DNA of 64,000 nucleotides from Phytoseiulus persimilis (Eukaryota > Arthropoda > Arachnida > Mesostigmata > Phytoseiidae). The number at the start of each line of letters is the position of its first letter. Within the stretch, counting starts at the first letter, position 1. The DNA lies in assembly GCA_037576195.1 (NCBI GenBank), contig CM075103.1:35849250-35913249 (forward strand), given 5' to 3'. Made by a program: the position numbers and the translations under genes. Below the pieces are notes generated by a model, which searched no databases, was not told the DNA's origin, and worked only from the letters and a program-made list of their open reading frames with translations. Positions 12,634 to 25,200 of this stretch are shown in pieces.

Positions 12634-15600
12634 GTAAGTGCGTTTATTCGTTCGTCTTCCGTCAGAGCCGGATTCGAATTCGACTGACGAACGCACGAAT
12701 CTGGAAATCGGAAACGTGCCGACCGAAATATTGGAAAGAAGTCGAACGGGGGGAGGGGCGGCGGCGCGAGTAGTAGCGACGGCAACATTTCGACGTTTCG
12801 AGTGTGTGCCTCATCGAGCTGTGCGAAAACTGCAGGGGAGACAAAGCAGGTGGAATTTTTGCATACATATTGCCATTTCTCAGACGAGAATCCAAAACAG
12901 AAAAATAATAAAACGTACGCCCACGTTTGCATGCTCCTCCAAATCAGAAGTCGCAAATGTGTTCTGCGGACGATTGCTGCGTCGGGAACTCGACCGGAGC
13001 ATGCGAGCGAATCGCGAAAAAAAATCAGTCCCTCGAATAAGGGCGTTCCCACATTCAGATCCGTCTTTCGTCCAACAGCGAATACCGGTAAGCGGTCTCT
13101 CGACGTCGCCGCAAGCGCTCTGGGTGCTTCTGCCAGATCAAGACTAAATTCTCTCTGGAGCTCATGCGTGTTTGTATGATGGATTCAAGACCACGCGCTC
13201 GCTGGCTGATTTGTCATTGAGGTCGGAAGCGGACTGTTGAATGGAAGATATCTGACTTGTTCAAGGTTCGTATGCGAACGGAACGAGTCACTTTTCGAAA
13301 TGGTTGCAATTGTCGTTGGGAGTGAGCTAGCCAACCCCGGTAGCCTCTCATCTGACCCCGGAGCGGCGTGGGCCCCGCTTGTTGCCGCGTGCGCAGCTCC
13401 CATTTCAAGACTCGTGCGGCTCGTTCTCCGGCATTTTCGCTGCAGGACTCGCATTGCCATAGAATCTTGCGGAGAGTCCGCGGGGAGCTGATTTTTGCAG
13501 CAAGCTCCGAGCGTGTGCAACGTAAATCCCTCCTGGGGGCTCATTTTCGGAAGCTCATCTGGAAGCCAGAAAGCGCCGCAAAATCCCGGGGAGAGGTCTC
13601 GTGAAGCTCGGAGTTCCTTTCTCCAGCCTGATGGAACAGCTTCAGAACGGCATCTGAATGGGCTGGCTAGCTCACTATACATACACACAGGAACGAAATG
13701 CCATTCAGAAACTTTCTCATTCCGTCCTCTCCAAAATCGTTCTTGTGACTCCCCGGGATGCGCATTGACCTCCGCTGGAGCAAACCTGAAGAGCGATTGA
13801 AGAGTTGAGCGACTCCATGTCTAGACTGAACTGATTCCACTGGCAAACAATTCTTCCCAAAGGGTCTCGGCCAAGATTTGTTTGGCTCTGGAGGTTGGCC
13901 GCAACCTCGGGCGAGATTCCTCCCCTCAATGTCCTCCGAAGTCTAAACACTACAGTTCGGTTTTTTTGAGTGACGAATCGGATAGATGGCTCCTTTTGCG
14001 GGTATGAGACAAGATGAGCGTCATCCGCGCGGCGAGAACACCGATTCCAGGGTCGACATAAGAGGAATCACGAGGTTGTAACCAAGTTCGTCTGCTCACA
14101 GCGGTCCCCTTTGCGCGAAGGCGGGCATCGAAGATTTTCCACAGACTTCGGACATTCTGACTGAGGAGGCCTTCGACTTCCATCTTCGCGACGCAAATTC
14201 AACCAGTACAGCGACAACTGCGGAGAACGTGCGGCGTTACTCTTTTCGTGAATGATGCGGTCCTCCGATTCCGGGTCGATTCCGGAAGTGGAGTCTGGGG
14301 CGAACATTCTTCCGGCGCCGCCGTTTTTGTCGATGGCACTACGTTCTTTCTCAGTATTCGCACCCCGGACGAGGGAGCGCAGCATCGCGTCGAGCCGAAA
14401 GGAGTAGGATAGGTTATCGGAACGGTCATAAACAGAGGCGATGCTAGCAGGACGCCCCCGAAGCTAAAACCTCGTAAATCTCAAAGCTCAAGACAGTGGC
14501 CTCATGAAATTCTGGAAGCCTTCACCAAATGACTTCATCTGATTCTTGAGAGATACTACTCCGCGCCACTCGAAGCCCCAGCAGTGCTACCTCAGTCTAA
14601 TCCTCTGAGAAAAACAAAAATTGCGAGGTTCCGGAGTGTCCCTGTGAGAAAATGGCTCGAGCTCGTGTTCAGAGGGATAACGTCTGGGACCAACGATGCG
14701 CTATTGATCAGATCTGACGAGATCGATCACATTCACGTATGAAATATCCACAATCGAGTGCGGATCATGGTTAGCAGCTGAGTACGAGGAATTTTGAAGA
14801 AGTATCCGATCGTCGACCGTGTACACAAACCTCGGATCCAGGATCGGCTCCAATCTTTCGATGTCGCGGAAGAGCTCGAAATGGCGGGCCAGCGCCAGAG
14901 GAAGCTCCGTGTCTCATAACATAGGCCAACGGAAGAATGTCATCCCAGGAGTGGCTCGCTAGTGTAAAAGTGCTTCGAGCAGTGTATGATCCGGATTTAA
15001 AACTTCTTGATGGCCCGATGGAAGGTGTTCAATTCTCAATTCTCGGTCTGAGGAGGTTCGAAATGCGTATGCTCCTACGAGGCGAAGAATTCATCCAGAG
15101 TCTCCTTCTTGCTCATTTTGAGATCTGCAAAGGAGAGCATGGCCCACACTCGGTATCATTGCTTTCCCCCGCCGCACCCCAGACTATCTCCTCATACGAC
15201 TTTGACAACGACCTCGCAAGATATCCTCCATGCATCTCTGAGATCTTTGTGCGCATGTGACTTCTCGACACCTCTGACATTCTCGAAACGTTGGATAAAA
15301 ATAACGAGAACGAGTGCATTGCTATATCACAGATTTATTTTCAAAAATAACTTTGTACGCATGTACAGGGTAAATGTTCTCTTCGCTCATCTTCGTCTCA
15401 ATAATCCGAAAGGTAGGAAGGTTGCTTCTCTGGATTCACATTTGCTTGTTCAGTTGAATGAGGGAAGGAGGAGGGAGGAGGCTAGTTGTGTATTTGGACT
15501 AGGGGTAGGAAATAGTGCTGGTTTGAAGGTGTTCCGATCTCCTATTGTTGCGCATAAGTATATCTATAGTGTTCTCCAATGATACAATCAGTACATGTAG

Positions 15601-16696
15601 TTTGTAAACATGTGTCTCCAGTTTTTGGGTACGAAGGCGTTCCGCTCTGTTCATGGACTTGGTACGCTAGGTGTCACTGGGCGTGTATAAAAGTACTCAA
15701 TAAAGGTGACCGAGGCGATTTCGTCTGATTGTTTCGCTCTTCCCACCTTCGTCGAAGTCATCGTCTGTATGAAAATATACGATTTGCATTCCTCTGCCTT
15801 GCTGCTTGTTCCATTATTTTCCATTTGACCGGACAAAAGTAGGTTGAAAACAAACACAGGGTCTCCTGATGGAAAACGTCGAATCAGTAGGGAGAAGTAT
15901 TTCCGAACGGTAAAAATCACAATGCTCACCGACTTGGGAGACAACATGGGTGTCGGAGGAAAATAAGCAGAACAACGAGATTAGAATACGGTATGATTGC
16001 GATACTACCCGAAAAACTCACATATGCGTGAAAAGAGATACATCCTCCTTGATATGCTATTATGCTTTGTTCAACTTGCTCAGCCAGTGTGATTTCTTTG
16101 TTCGATCAGTTCCAGTGAATGCTGTCGCACTCTGCACGACAACGTTTTCGATCACTCGGCGTTATCGTTACCGCTGTGAAGTACGTTGGCTGGGGAAGAG
16201 CGCGGAGTTTCTTGTAAACCGAATGGCTGGGTAGAGCTCAGCCTGTTCACCGGAATTTCTGTTGGTTTGGCAGGTTTTCCTCGTCGAGAGGTTTCCGGTG
16301 TTTACGGAAGCCTCTTGTTGCTTTCCGCTCACGCCGAGCCTCCGTACAGAGAGATGTCTCTCGCGGTCCGTGACAAATTGAATTCCCCGCTCCCTGGAAA
16401 CCAGATTGGCGTGGAGCGCGTCTGGATGAGCTGAGAGTCGATTGACTCTCCGAATAACAACGATGGAAGCTCCAGTTCCGATCACGTTTTCCTGAACAAT
16501 AACCGGCGAGAGATCGCGCCGTTCAACAGCTCCTTGAGAGGGACTGGAAAACATACGGAAAGATTCGTTGTCGGATCTCGTTACCTGTCACGCCCGTCAT
16601 GCCTCTCAGAACGAGAGGACTTCGAGCGAGCATCTCTGTGGATTTCGTGGCTCAGTTCTTGATAAAACTCACCTCATGATGCTTGATCGACCTTCA
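12634..16696. other. No recognised gene; downstream flank of the Beat-like gene
   Basis: Open frames reach 169 codons without recognisable domains. The part from about 15300 to 16130 is somewhat richer in A and T. It holds a TATAAAAG at 15686 and an AATAAA at 15699, only 13 bases apart, so neither is convincing as a working promoter or polyadenylation signal. The Beat-like 3' untranslated region should lie just below 16697. Confidence 0.5.
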
Positions 16697-19600
16697 TTAC
16701 AACACAACGAGGATTCCCATCAACACAGCCATCAAACCAACTGATATGCTCTGAGTGAGTGAGGCCCCGTTGGAAGTCAATCGCTCTGGAATGGAACAAA
16801 CACCATCAGCTTCCGACCTGACCTGCTTCTACTTTCCAGGATTTCCCCGACACTCGTCGTAGGACGGAGGATTTCGAAACGCAGACATACCAGGATAGAA
16901 CTCCAAGACTCGAGTCTGCTTGATGTCAGTCGATGGTATCGTGTAGACGCAGAAGAACAAATGTCGCCGAGACTTGGGGCTCTGTGAACTGAGACGAAAC
17001 TGTCGGTTCGACAGCGATGTGGTTAGCACGGTGAGGTACCCGTCCTTGGTAGCTCGCCGTTGGTGTCCCACAGGCTCTACGGAATAGTTGAGAGACTCCG
17101 TCATGTTGGCAACGTTCATATACTCGTTACCCGCAATACGCGTCTGCTCTACGCGGTACATGTGGAGTTGGGGCTGGGGAAAGATGCCTTCGACTTGACA
17201 CTTGAACTGGGTTTCCTGCGAGTCGGCTGGTCGCTTGAACGATAGCGAGAAACGTTTGGGTTTTGCTGGAAACGAATAAATCCCATCAGGATCTCCGAAG
17301 AGCAGAGAAACTTCGTTGCCTAATCTCTAGCGCCTTCCCCCCCTCCCCAGCGAGAAAGGTCGGATATACAGGCAAGCGAAACTGAATCTCAACCGATTCC
17401 TCAACCCTGGTTCAGATGAGAAGTTAGAACCCCAAGCCTTACTGCGAGGTCAGCGTGAAATGCTTCCACCTCCACGCAGGAAGCCCTCTCAGGGAGCGGC
17501 TGTTTTCTCCCAGCCGACTCGGACAGAACCAAGTCTCCTCTCTCCTCTTTTCCTTCGTTCCTAAACCCCTCTGTTCTGCTCCCTGATTTTCTCTCTATCT
17601 TCCGATTTTCCTCTTCAAACAGAGACTGCGCTATTTGCACAACAAAGCGGTCGCAGAAAAGGTATTAGCATGACAGTTGTGGACTACCAAAGGAGTGGCA
17701 GCCGTTGGCTACATTCACGCGTGGATTCTCATCCATACATACAGGGTGAGCTTTCATTGTGAATCCCACACATCGGCTGGCCTTCTGCTGCTTCCACTAA
17801 GCTCATGCGGTCTCGTCTCGCCTCCCACCTCTCTGTCTTTCGCTCGTTCGCCTTCAGCTCCTCTTCGTCAACTTCACGCTTCTCCTCCACGGAGGAAATT
17901 AGGTCCACACCGTAGAGTCTACAGGAGTTGCGGGGAAGACAAAAAAAGAAGAGAGAGAGCGTGATGCTCCTCGGAAGCAGAGATGACAGCTTGTCAGAAA
18001 ACTTTAATTATGGCGTGAGTGGGCGTGCGTGAGAATCACCGGCCGTTGGAAGATGAAGAAAGTGAGTTTTTTGGCCAGAGCAAGGTTGTCTACAGGAATG
18101 CGGGAGAGAGACAGGGAAAGAAGGGACAGGGGGGCTGGATGCAGATCAGCAGACAGAGAGGAAATGGTCCCGAGAGGTGATATTACGAACAGCGGATTCC
18201 GGATCAACAGGGAGACGGGGAGATATCTCCGCCGAGGGTGAAATATCGGAAGAAAAAGAACAATCGCCGCGAGTTTCATGACGACGAGACCGCAGCGGAG
18301 GAGAGATACGGGGTCATGATATTCCTCGAAGAGCGCAAATCTCGAGGAGAAACGGTGGCGACAAGCAAAATTGAGGATTTTCCAGGAAACTCACCGTAGA
18401 CGATCATGTCCTTGCTTCTGGTGTCTTGGTCTTGGAGCGACGTGACCGAGCAGGAGTAGGATCCGGTCATCTCGGTGTTGGGTTTGATGATTTTCAGCGC
18501 GCGATACTTTGTGTATTTATCCGTGGGGTCGTGTTTCGAGATCGACGGGATCGCGTAGTCCTGATCGATATGCCCCTCAAAAATTCTCGATTTTGAGTAC
18601 GAGCGTTTGTTGAGGTCGGGGATCCATTGATAGATGGGTTTCGGATCATCGTTGAAAAACCATTTCACCACCAGATGTTGATCTTCGTCAGCGTCGTACG
18701 TGTAGATGCAGTCCAGCACGACGGGCTCGATGGTACCGTTTTCGACGAAGGGTGGTACCGCGATTTCGGTGATGCTCACGCATACGGACACGTCTGCAAG
18801 CAGTGCGAGAACCCTGAAGTATTTCTGCCGTGCTCTGTCTTGAAACCGTTTCCCGCGAACCGCCGACCCCTCGGTCATATGTTGTGGCATGCCATGTTGT
18901 CTCAATTTTCTGACTGTTGGACTTTTTTCCAAAACAGTGCTCGCTACGCGGGAAGCAAATGAGGAAACCCTCAAGAAAAAATAGGGGGCCGTAGAACAGA
19001 CAATTGCGACGACTAGTATATGTTTGGCTGTGTACTCCATCCGTTCCGCGCCCCGACGAGCCACCCGCAGTCAACTGACCCAAGCTTATTGAGAAATTTT
19101 GGATGGCGTGACCCGCATAACTTCCCGCGGAACGGACTCCGTTCACAAACCCAGTCGTTTGCTGTATTTGTGCTCGAAAGGGATCGCTTGTGGTGATTCC
19201 ATCGAAATCGGAATGCAAACAGGACTACATATATGAAGGAGCTTCCGTTGTTGTTTTTAGACTCCTCACAGAGGCTTGGAAGTCAAGGACACGCGGAGCG
19301 AACAGTACTCAATGTCCGCAACGAAATGTGCCACACAAAACACAACGGAATAGACCGCATTCCCGTCATCGTTCTCGTGATCAATCCAACTCACAATGAA
19401 CGATCTGGAAAGGCCTGAGACCAAAAGGGCGAGGTTCCATTGCTGCAGGCCGAAGAACGAATCCGGCTGCATTCCGCTCTCGGTATCGCTCCTCTCCAGC
19501 GGTCTGTATTCCAATTCCAAACGAAATCGTTTTGCTGCGTTTTGATGCTCTCGAACGAGTCGAGAGGCAAAACGAGCCGAACTCGAATGGATGAAAGAAC

Positions 19601-22282
19601 ACTTGGAGCGCCCGCGGCAACGCCACACACCGCAATGCGAATTATTCTGTTCGCACGCAACGGTCCACCGAAAGATTCGAATGTGACTCGGGGAGAAAGG
19701 ACTCGAACTGAGAGTTACGGTTGCACTGGAGTACCACCCTCACCGCTAACGCCATTCGTCGATGTTGGGCTCGGGTCAGATCACATCCGATGAAGCTCCG
19801 AAACAAGTTCGAATGAATGTCACAAATCACTCCGCGCGGGAGAATCAGCCCTTTCCAAATTGGAATCTTGGCGTTGGAAATCTGTTAGCTTCCCCCTTCG
19901 TAAATTTTCGATATTCTTCCAGACATCTCTGGAGAGCTGAAGAAAATTCAGGGTCGTTGTTCAAGAATGTCGCGAAACTTCCGGGAAACAACCCCCTCCG
20001 AGCTTGCGCTTGCCATCGTGAGTGCCCCAGCTCGACGATTGCTCCGGATCCAGTTGTCTCGGAGTTATGGCTGCCCAGGAGCATTAAATCCTCGTTTTCC
20101 TCCATTTCCTAATCGTCGTTCCATCTTCTGAAAGATGTTTCCTGTCCCCCATCCGTATTCAGGGCAGCTCCTTAGGAGCGGCTCAAAGCATTCAACGGAA
20201 TCCGGACGCAGTTGCTTCCAGCAAGATCTCAACCTCAGAACGCCGAACATTGGATTTCTCCTCCGCGCGGCTTTTCCCGAAATAGGATTGTTTCCTCCGC
20301 CTTCGTAGCATCCGACGCCACCGCTTCTTTTCTCGTTGACTCCTTCTCTCGCTCTCGTCATTTCTCGCTCTGAATCGCTTCGTCACAACCCATTCCGTTG
20401 CGCCCACCACAAGCGAGCAAACTGTCTCAGTCCTTGGAGCGCTCCCGTTTTGATTCGTGACCATGAGCCTGACGAGGATAAGCCGAGTAAAGGACGGCGA
20501 CGTGAGGTGGGCATCAGACCGGGATTTATGTTCTATGCAGAGATAAATTCCGCTCATGAAGTTCGCAAACTGCAGAAATCCGAGGAAGAAAGGAAGAGAA
20601 TGATGCGCACGGTGCTCGAAGGGGAGGACGGAAAGGGAGGAAAAAAACGCTCGAAGAGATGTGGAGACGCAAGGCTGGGAAACTTTGACTGCATCGAAGT
20701 TCGTGCTTCGTTGGCGTGGAGACGTGGGAAGTTCTCATGGATTCAGATGCTGCGAATGAGTTGACCATAGCGCGGCTGGCACGTTTTGAAGACGCACGGT
20801 TCGAAAACTTTCCTGCAAACGGTTCCCGGGTGATGGAGAGATCTGGGACGACACAACTCAGCACCAGGAAGAACGATCCGAATCGCAATCCATGCTCCAG
20901 AGAGCACAGCAGGCAAAAGCCGTTTCGGAGCAGACCACGCTGACAACTTGACAATATCGTCGGTTGACTTTCCGTCTCTCCATTGGTTGCATGAGAAAGT
21001 TCTGTCGAACATTCCGCATCGACAGATTCCACACAGCGCTTCTGAATCGATGGAATCATTCTGAATTAGCATGCTAAGGTGCTCGCTGAGAACAAAGTTG
21101 AGAGAAATTGAGTTTCAAGCCGTTGACAGGCGACGTCACCCGGCGTTATTGTCAGAGCCAGACCTGGACTCTGATGTAGTTGACAAAGCCACTGACCACA
21201 AAGTGTACCGGTTCAAAGTTGCGGCAAGGGTTGAAGTGATGGGGACCGCGATGGAAAACTCGCAAAACTTTCCACTCCAAGCTCTGGCTGTTGGAGAAGT
21301 TGCAGAACGCAGGACTTTTGTGGAGATTTCGTTCACAGCCCAGAATAGTGGAAAATACTCCCTGCGAGCCTGCTAGTCGTGAAAAAGGAGCAACCCAACT
21401 CGCTATCAGGGCCGCGAGAATATTAGAGCGGAGTCATCGGAATCATCTGGGCTCATCTGTTTTGATGAACTGTGGTGCGATCAAGCCGTTCTGAATCAAC
21501 TCCCAACGAAGAGGGATTTCGCGCCGCGCATCGCTACAGGACTCCAAACCCGAAAATGAAATACCTACCCCGTCGCTGGAAGTTCATCTCCCCCGCGTTG
21601 GTCGGCACTTCATCCGTTCGATAACGTCCATGCTGACGACTGGGTGAGAGACGAGTGCTTTTAGCGGAGAACTCTTAGGTTGTGGTCGGCCCGTTAGTAC
21701 ACTCATATCGACAGAGATTTCACGTGGTGCGCATGTTCAGAAGGAGCTGGCTTGCTCTCTTGTGTACGAATTCATCGACGACACTCTCCTCGTGTTGCCT
21801 CTTGTGTGTTGACTCCGAACGCCAAATAACTGCTCCAAGTTCATGGAGGTGTCATCGGCCGGAGTTCGCAAGAACTCGCGCCGGAAAAATGTTTCCGAGG
21901 AACGAGCGCGGAGTCGCGCGAATCCGCCTGTGGGACGATGCCCCAAAAAGTCTGGATGAGTGTGAAACTCGCCAATAACCTGACAGATTCCAGAGCCCCG
22001 ACTGGAATGGTCTTGTCATTGCTCCAAGTAACCCCATGAGTCGCCGTCAGACGTTTTTCCGTCGAACAGGTTTCTCGCGGTGTTCGTTCGCCCTGCTGAG
22101 GTCTCTGGACTCGGGAGAGATCGGAAATCTCTCGATTGCTCGGGAAAGAGCTGTCACCTCAGAGGAGGCTTAAAGAGGAGTCGAGCGCTGGGATGGAGTT
22201 TCCGTCGAAGTCACTCACCTAACATGCAAACCAGAGCCAGTGCCACGCAGCTTATCCGAAGCACGCCGGCTGACAACGACAT
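16697..22282 (-). CDS. Beat-like two-immunoglobulin-domain surface protein, four exons, probable GPI anchor
   Basis: Coding exons on the minus strand are 22282-22219, 18793-18395, 17265-16891 and 16785-16697, with GT-AG introns all in phase 1, the usual phase for Ig-domain genes. They total 927 bases, 308 residues plus a TAA stop. Exon 1 is a signal peptide (hydrophobic core VALALVCML). Exon 2 holds Ig domain 1, with Cys50 and Cys136 and the core VVKWFF between them. Exon 3 holds Ig domain 2, with Cys177 and Cys260. Exon 4 ends in a short hydrophobic tail (SVGLMAVLMGILVVL) after a small-residue SNGAS stretch, as in GPI-anchored proteins. Possible N-glycosylation sites are NGT (residue 40), NMT (208) and NYS (214). 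The layout resembles the arthropod Beat/Beat-like family, which acts at neuronal surfaces in axon guidance and synaptic partner recognition; that role is inferred. The open frame of exon 2 continues upstream to an in-frame ATG at 19064, but that part is intron, because the splice model gives a proper signal peptide and matching phases. Confidence 0.86.
18794..22218 (-). other. Intron 1 of the Beat-like gene (3.4 kb)
   Basis: The donor is G/GTGAGTGAC after the signal-peptide exon and the acceptor is TTGCAG, behind a pyrimidine-rich stretch. Long introns between the signal peptide and first Ig exon are common and often carry regulatory DNA. Both strands contain open frames up to about 177 codons here (for example 20526-21059 minus and 21071-21376 plus), but none has a recognisable domain, and lengths like these are expected by chance. 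I see no transposon ends inside it. Confidence 0.75.
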
Positions 22283-25200
22283 GCTAACAGCCGTTGACTC
22301 CGTTCTATGATGTATGTATTGAGGTGCTGCTTGAGTATCGTGATTGAAATGGCGGGGTTGCGGACGCGCAACGTGACGTCTCACAGGGAAACCGATTTTG
22401 CCAAGAGTTCACATCACAGCTCTTTGATCCGTCGTTGAGCTTACACAAAGTTCACGTCTCACTTGGAACTCCACCTCCTTTTGGAGGCCAGCAACCGATG
22501 GGGTAGTTGTCTCTGATTCTGGTTTTGTTTTTTTCTGGTTCAACCTAAGGTCTTCCTCGAATCTTGTTTCGGTACGGTACGACGGTTGGCAATCTCTGCG
22601 GTAGTCGAGCGACCAACGCGCTCTGACCATCGTTGAACAGCAGGAGTGTGGTCATATGTCGGATGTTCTGGGAAAGGACTTGGGAGAGGGCTGACCGGGG
22701 AAGGGCGACGAGGAGTGCGAGGAAGATGAGAACAGCAGACCGGGAGGAGTACAAGCAGGTATGTATTTGCCAAGCGTTCCCCCGAATAGGGACAACCGCT
22801 CCATCATTGCTCAAACCGATAGCCGCAGGGGTGGGCAGGTTTTTCTGTTAGCTCCGCTTTTTTTCGAAGAGATCTTTGCTCCCGGCTGATTCTAATACTT
22901 CCTTGTAGATTCTTCTCTCACTCCTTGCCCTCTTCTGGAAGTTTTCCCGACTCCTCCGCAAGCTTCATTTCTTCGGTTTTTCCCTCATACGAACTCATCT
23001 CTTTCTGTTGGGCGTCTCGGATAGTATGATTTTCCCGCTCCTGGTAATCATTCCCATCTGTTTTCCGTCGGCCTCTGCCTTGAATAATGCGTGCACACTT
23101 TTCTTCATCAGCCTCCTCGATGGATCCAGATATTGACTCCGCATAAGTCAAGCAGCTCCAGTCGATGCCGAAGTGAGCGGCGGCTCGATCTCCAAATACC
23201 TGAGCGCGGATTCTTGATGTTCTCCTCTATGTTCACCGCGCTCTCGCTGTTTTTCCAGCCAGTCAACATCCCATCACTCCGGATGCATAATGATTCTTTT
23301 TCTCAAACCAGTATGCTGTTCGAGAGCTCGTATATGCAGATTGAATGCTCACGTCCGCAACTGCCTACTGGCCTATGTCGCCGGACACGAAACTGGATAT
23401 ACACGACGGTTGCAGAGAAGGGCGATCTGAGTTACCACCCCGCAGAGCAGCGCATGAAATCTATGCACGTCATGCGAAACTCCGTCCGTGCCACTTGCGC
23501 TGCCGTATGACGACTGTGATTTCCTTCAAGATCAGCTTACGAGGCGGAAGCCGCTGGTATTCAAACTCGAGTTTCTGGGCTTCGTAAGGAACACGGGAGC
23601 GGACCTGTGTGCAACCTGGATTCCGGAAAAGTGGAGTCGGAAGAGATCCTGTCCGGAACACACGAAAACGGGTGTCGACGGGGATACGTTGAAGTCCCTC
23701 ACAGCAGAGAGGTCCGTTTGCTCGCTCAAATGTCCGTGAGCGGGATGAGGGACAGAATACGATATGGACGGATCTTCGGAATTCATAACTTCGCGCTGAT
23801 GGCAGGGTACAACTGTCCTATGGAGAGATGATGCTTTAGTTCCAGAGGTTCTTAGTTGTGGACGTGAATGTACCCTGAGCTTACTACTAAGAGCCCAGGA
23901 GAAACAAAAACGACCTCCCGTACGGAGGACCTTGCGTTTCGCGTAATCTAAATACGCGAAGTTGGATGTTGAGAATATGCGAAGTTTTTCATTCAGGATG
24001 TTCATCATACGTGAAGTTCTCGATACGCCTGGTTCTCTCCACGCGGTGTTCTCAATTCTCGCGAGTTTAGGGTAATTTGTCGGAAGGAACCTTTGGTGTC
24101 ATGATAGAGATTCACGCCCGTGAGCTCGAATATCCATCACCCCGACTCCATCTTTCGCCGCGCAAACCTGTTGGAGGTGAGGACTTCTGACAAGTTAAAC
24201 AGTAAGCATCTCTGTTCTTCCCATGGCATGAAAAGCTTGCCGAGCTATATGAGGAGCTCCTCACACGGCCTCTTGGTCACAGAAATGAGGGTCATCACGC
24301 CCCTGACCATTCCTCAGGGTCAGTGGGCTCTGAGCGAGTGAGATCCGGACGTAAATGACCCCAGAGCGATCGCTCTCCTTGCTCCTCGCCGAATGTCTTC
24401 ATCATGTGACATTCCTGCCTACAATTCGCCATTGGAGGCCCAGTGAAACCTCAATCAAGCGGCGACCCCGGTATACGACTCCCTCATCTGGAAGGAGCGA
24501 GATCGTTCTTCCTCCCCGAACTCTTCCTCCCTCTTGTACGATATCTGCCGAGAAGATCGATTTTCGGCTGCATCGCAGGGGAGATGAGCAGCAAATCCGC
24601 TTCAACTTGTGAAAATTCCCGAGGAGCCTTCCCTTCATTTATTATCTCTGAATTCTCTCGCGCGTCCTGTTTTCCGATGCCGAGTTCACCTCAGGGCGCT
24701 CTCGAAACGGCCAATTGTGAATTCCATTGCGTGGCAGAACGCAATGATCGCTTCGCCAGGGGGCGAACCCCCGCAGCTGCTGCCGATGGCTCGCTGGCTC
24801 TGTCACGTGTGAGTTTTCGTTAATTGGCGCGAACCCCCATTTCCTTCTCCCTACGCCTCCTGCCTACGCCGGGTTCCCGTTCGTGCGTCCCAAACGACGC
24901 AGTACATTGTTCCATTCCCTCTCAACTTCTCCCTTCTGAGAAAAAGTTTCACTCATCCACCCGCTCGCTAACTCGCCCCGTCCCGAGGAAAGACACCTCA
25001 AAACTGGGAGCACCAGGTGGCGATACAAATGCCCTCCACTAAATTAAAGTAAGAGCCAGTTGGAGGAACAAATTCTAATCCTTTCGAGTGTCCACACTAT
25101 TTCATCCCGGCTTTCGAGCACCGCACGAACTTCAACGGAACAGGGTCAGTCTCGATGCGAAAGAGCTCAGCATGGCGTGGCCATCAGCCCTAACTTTCGA

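Noticed and set aside
14690-14925. Minus-strand frame containing ILDPRF, reminiscent of the hAT transposase C terminus
   Set aside because: Six residues of similarity in a 78-codon frame right after a stop; no other transposase motif nearby and no terminal repeats.
15686-15704. TATAAAAG followed by AATAAA
   Set aside because: The two lie 13 bases apart, with no supported gene on either side in the right place; such hexamers and octamers occur by chance in AT-richer DNA.
18794-19064. Amino-terminal 90 residues of the long frame before the first Ig domain, including a hydrophobic start at 19037
   Set aside because: A phase-compatible signal-peptide exon at 22282-22219 and a good acceptor at 18794 explain the gene better. 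No suitable phase-1 donor exists after the hydrophobic start.
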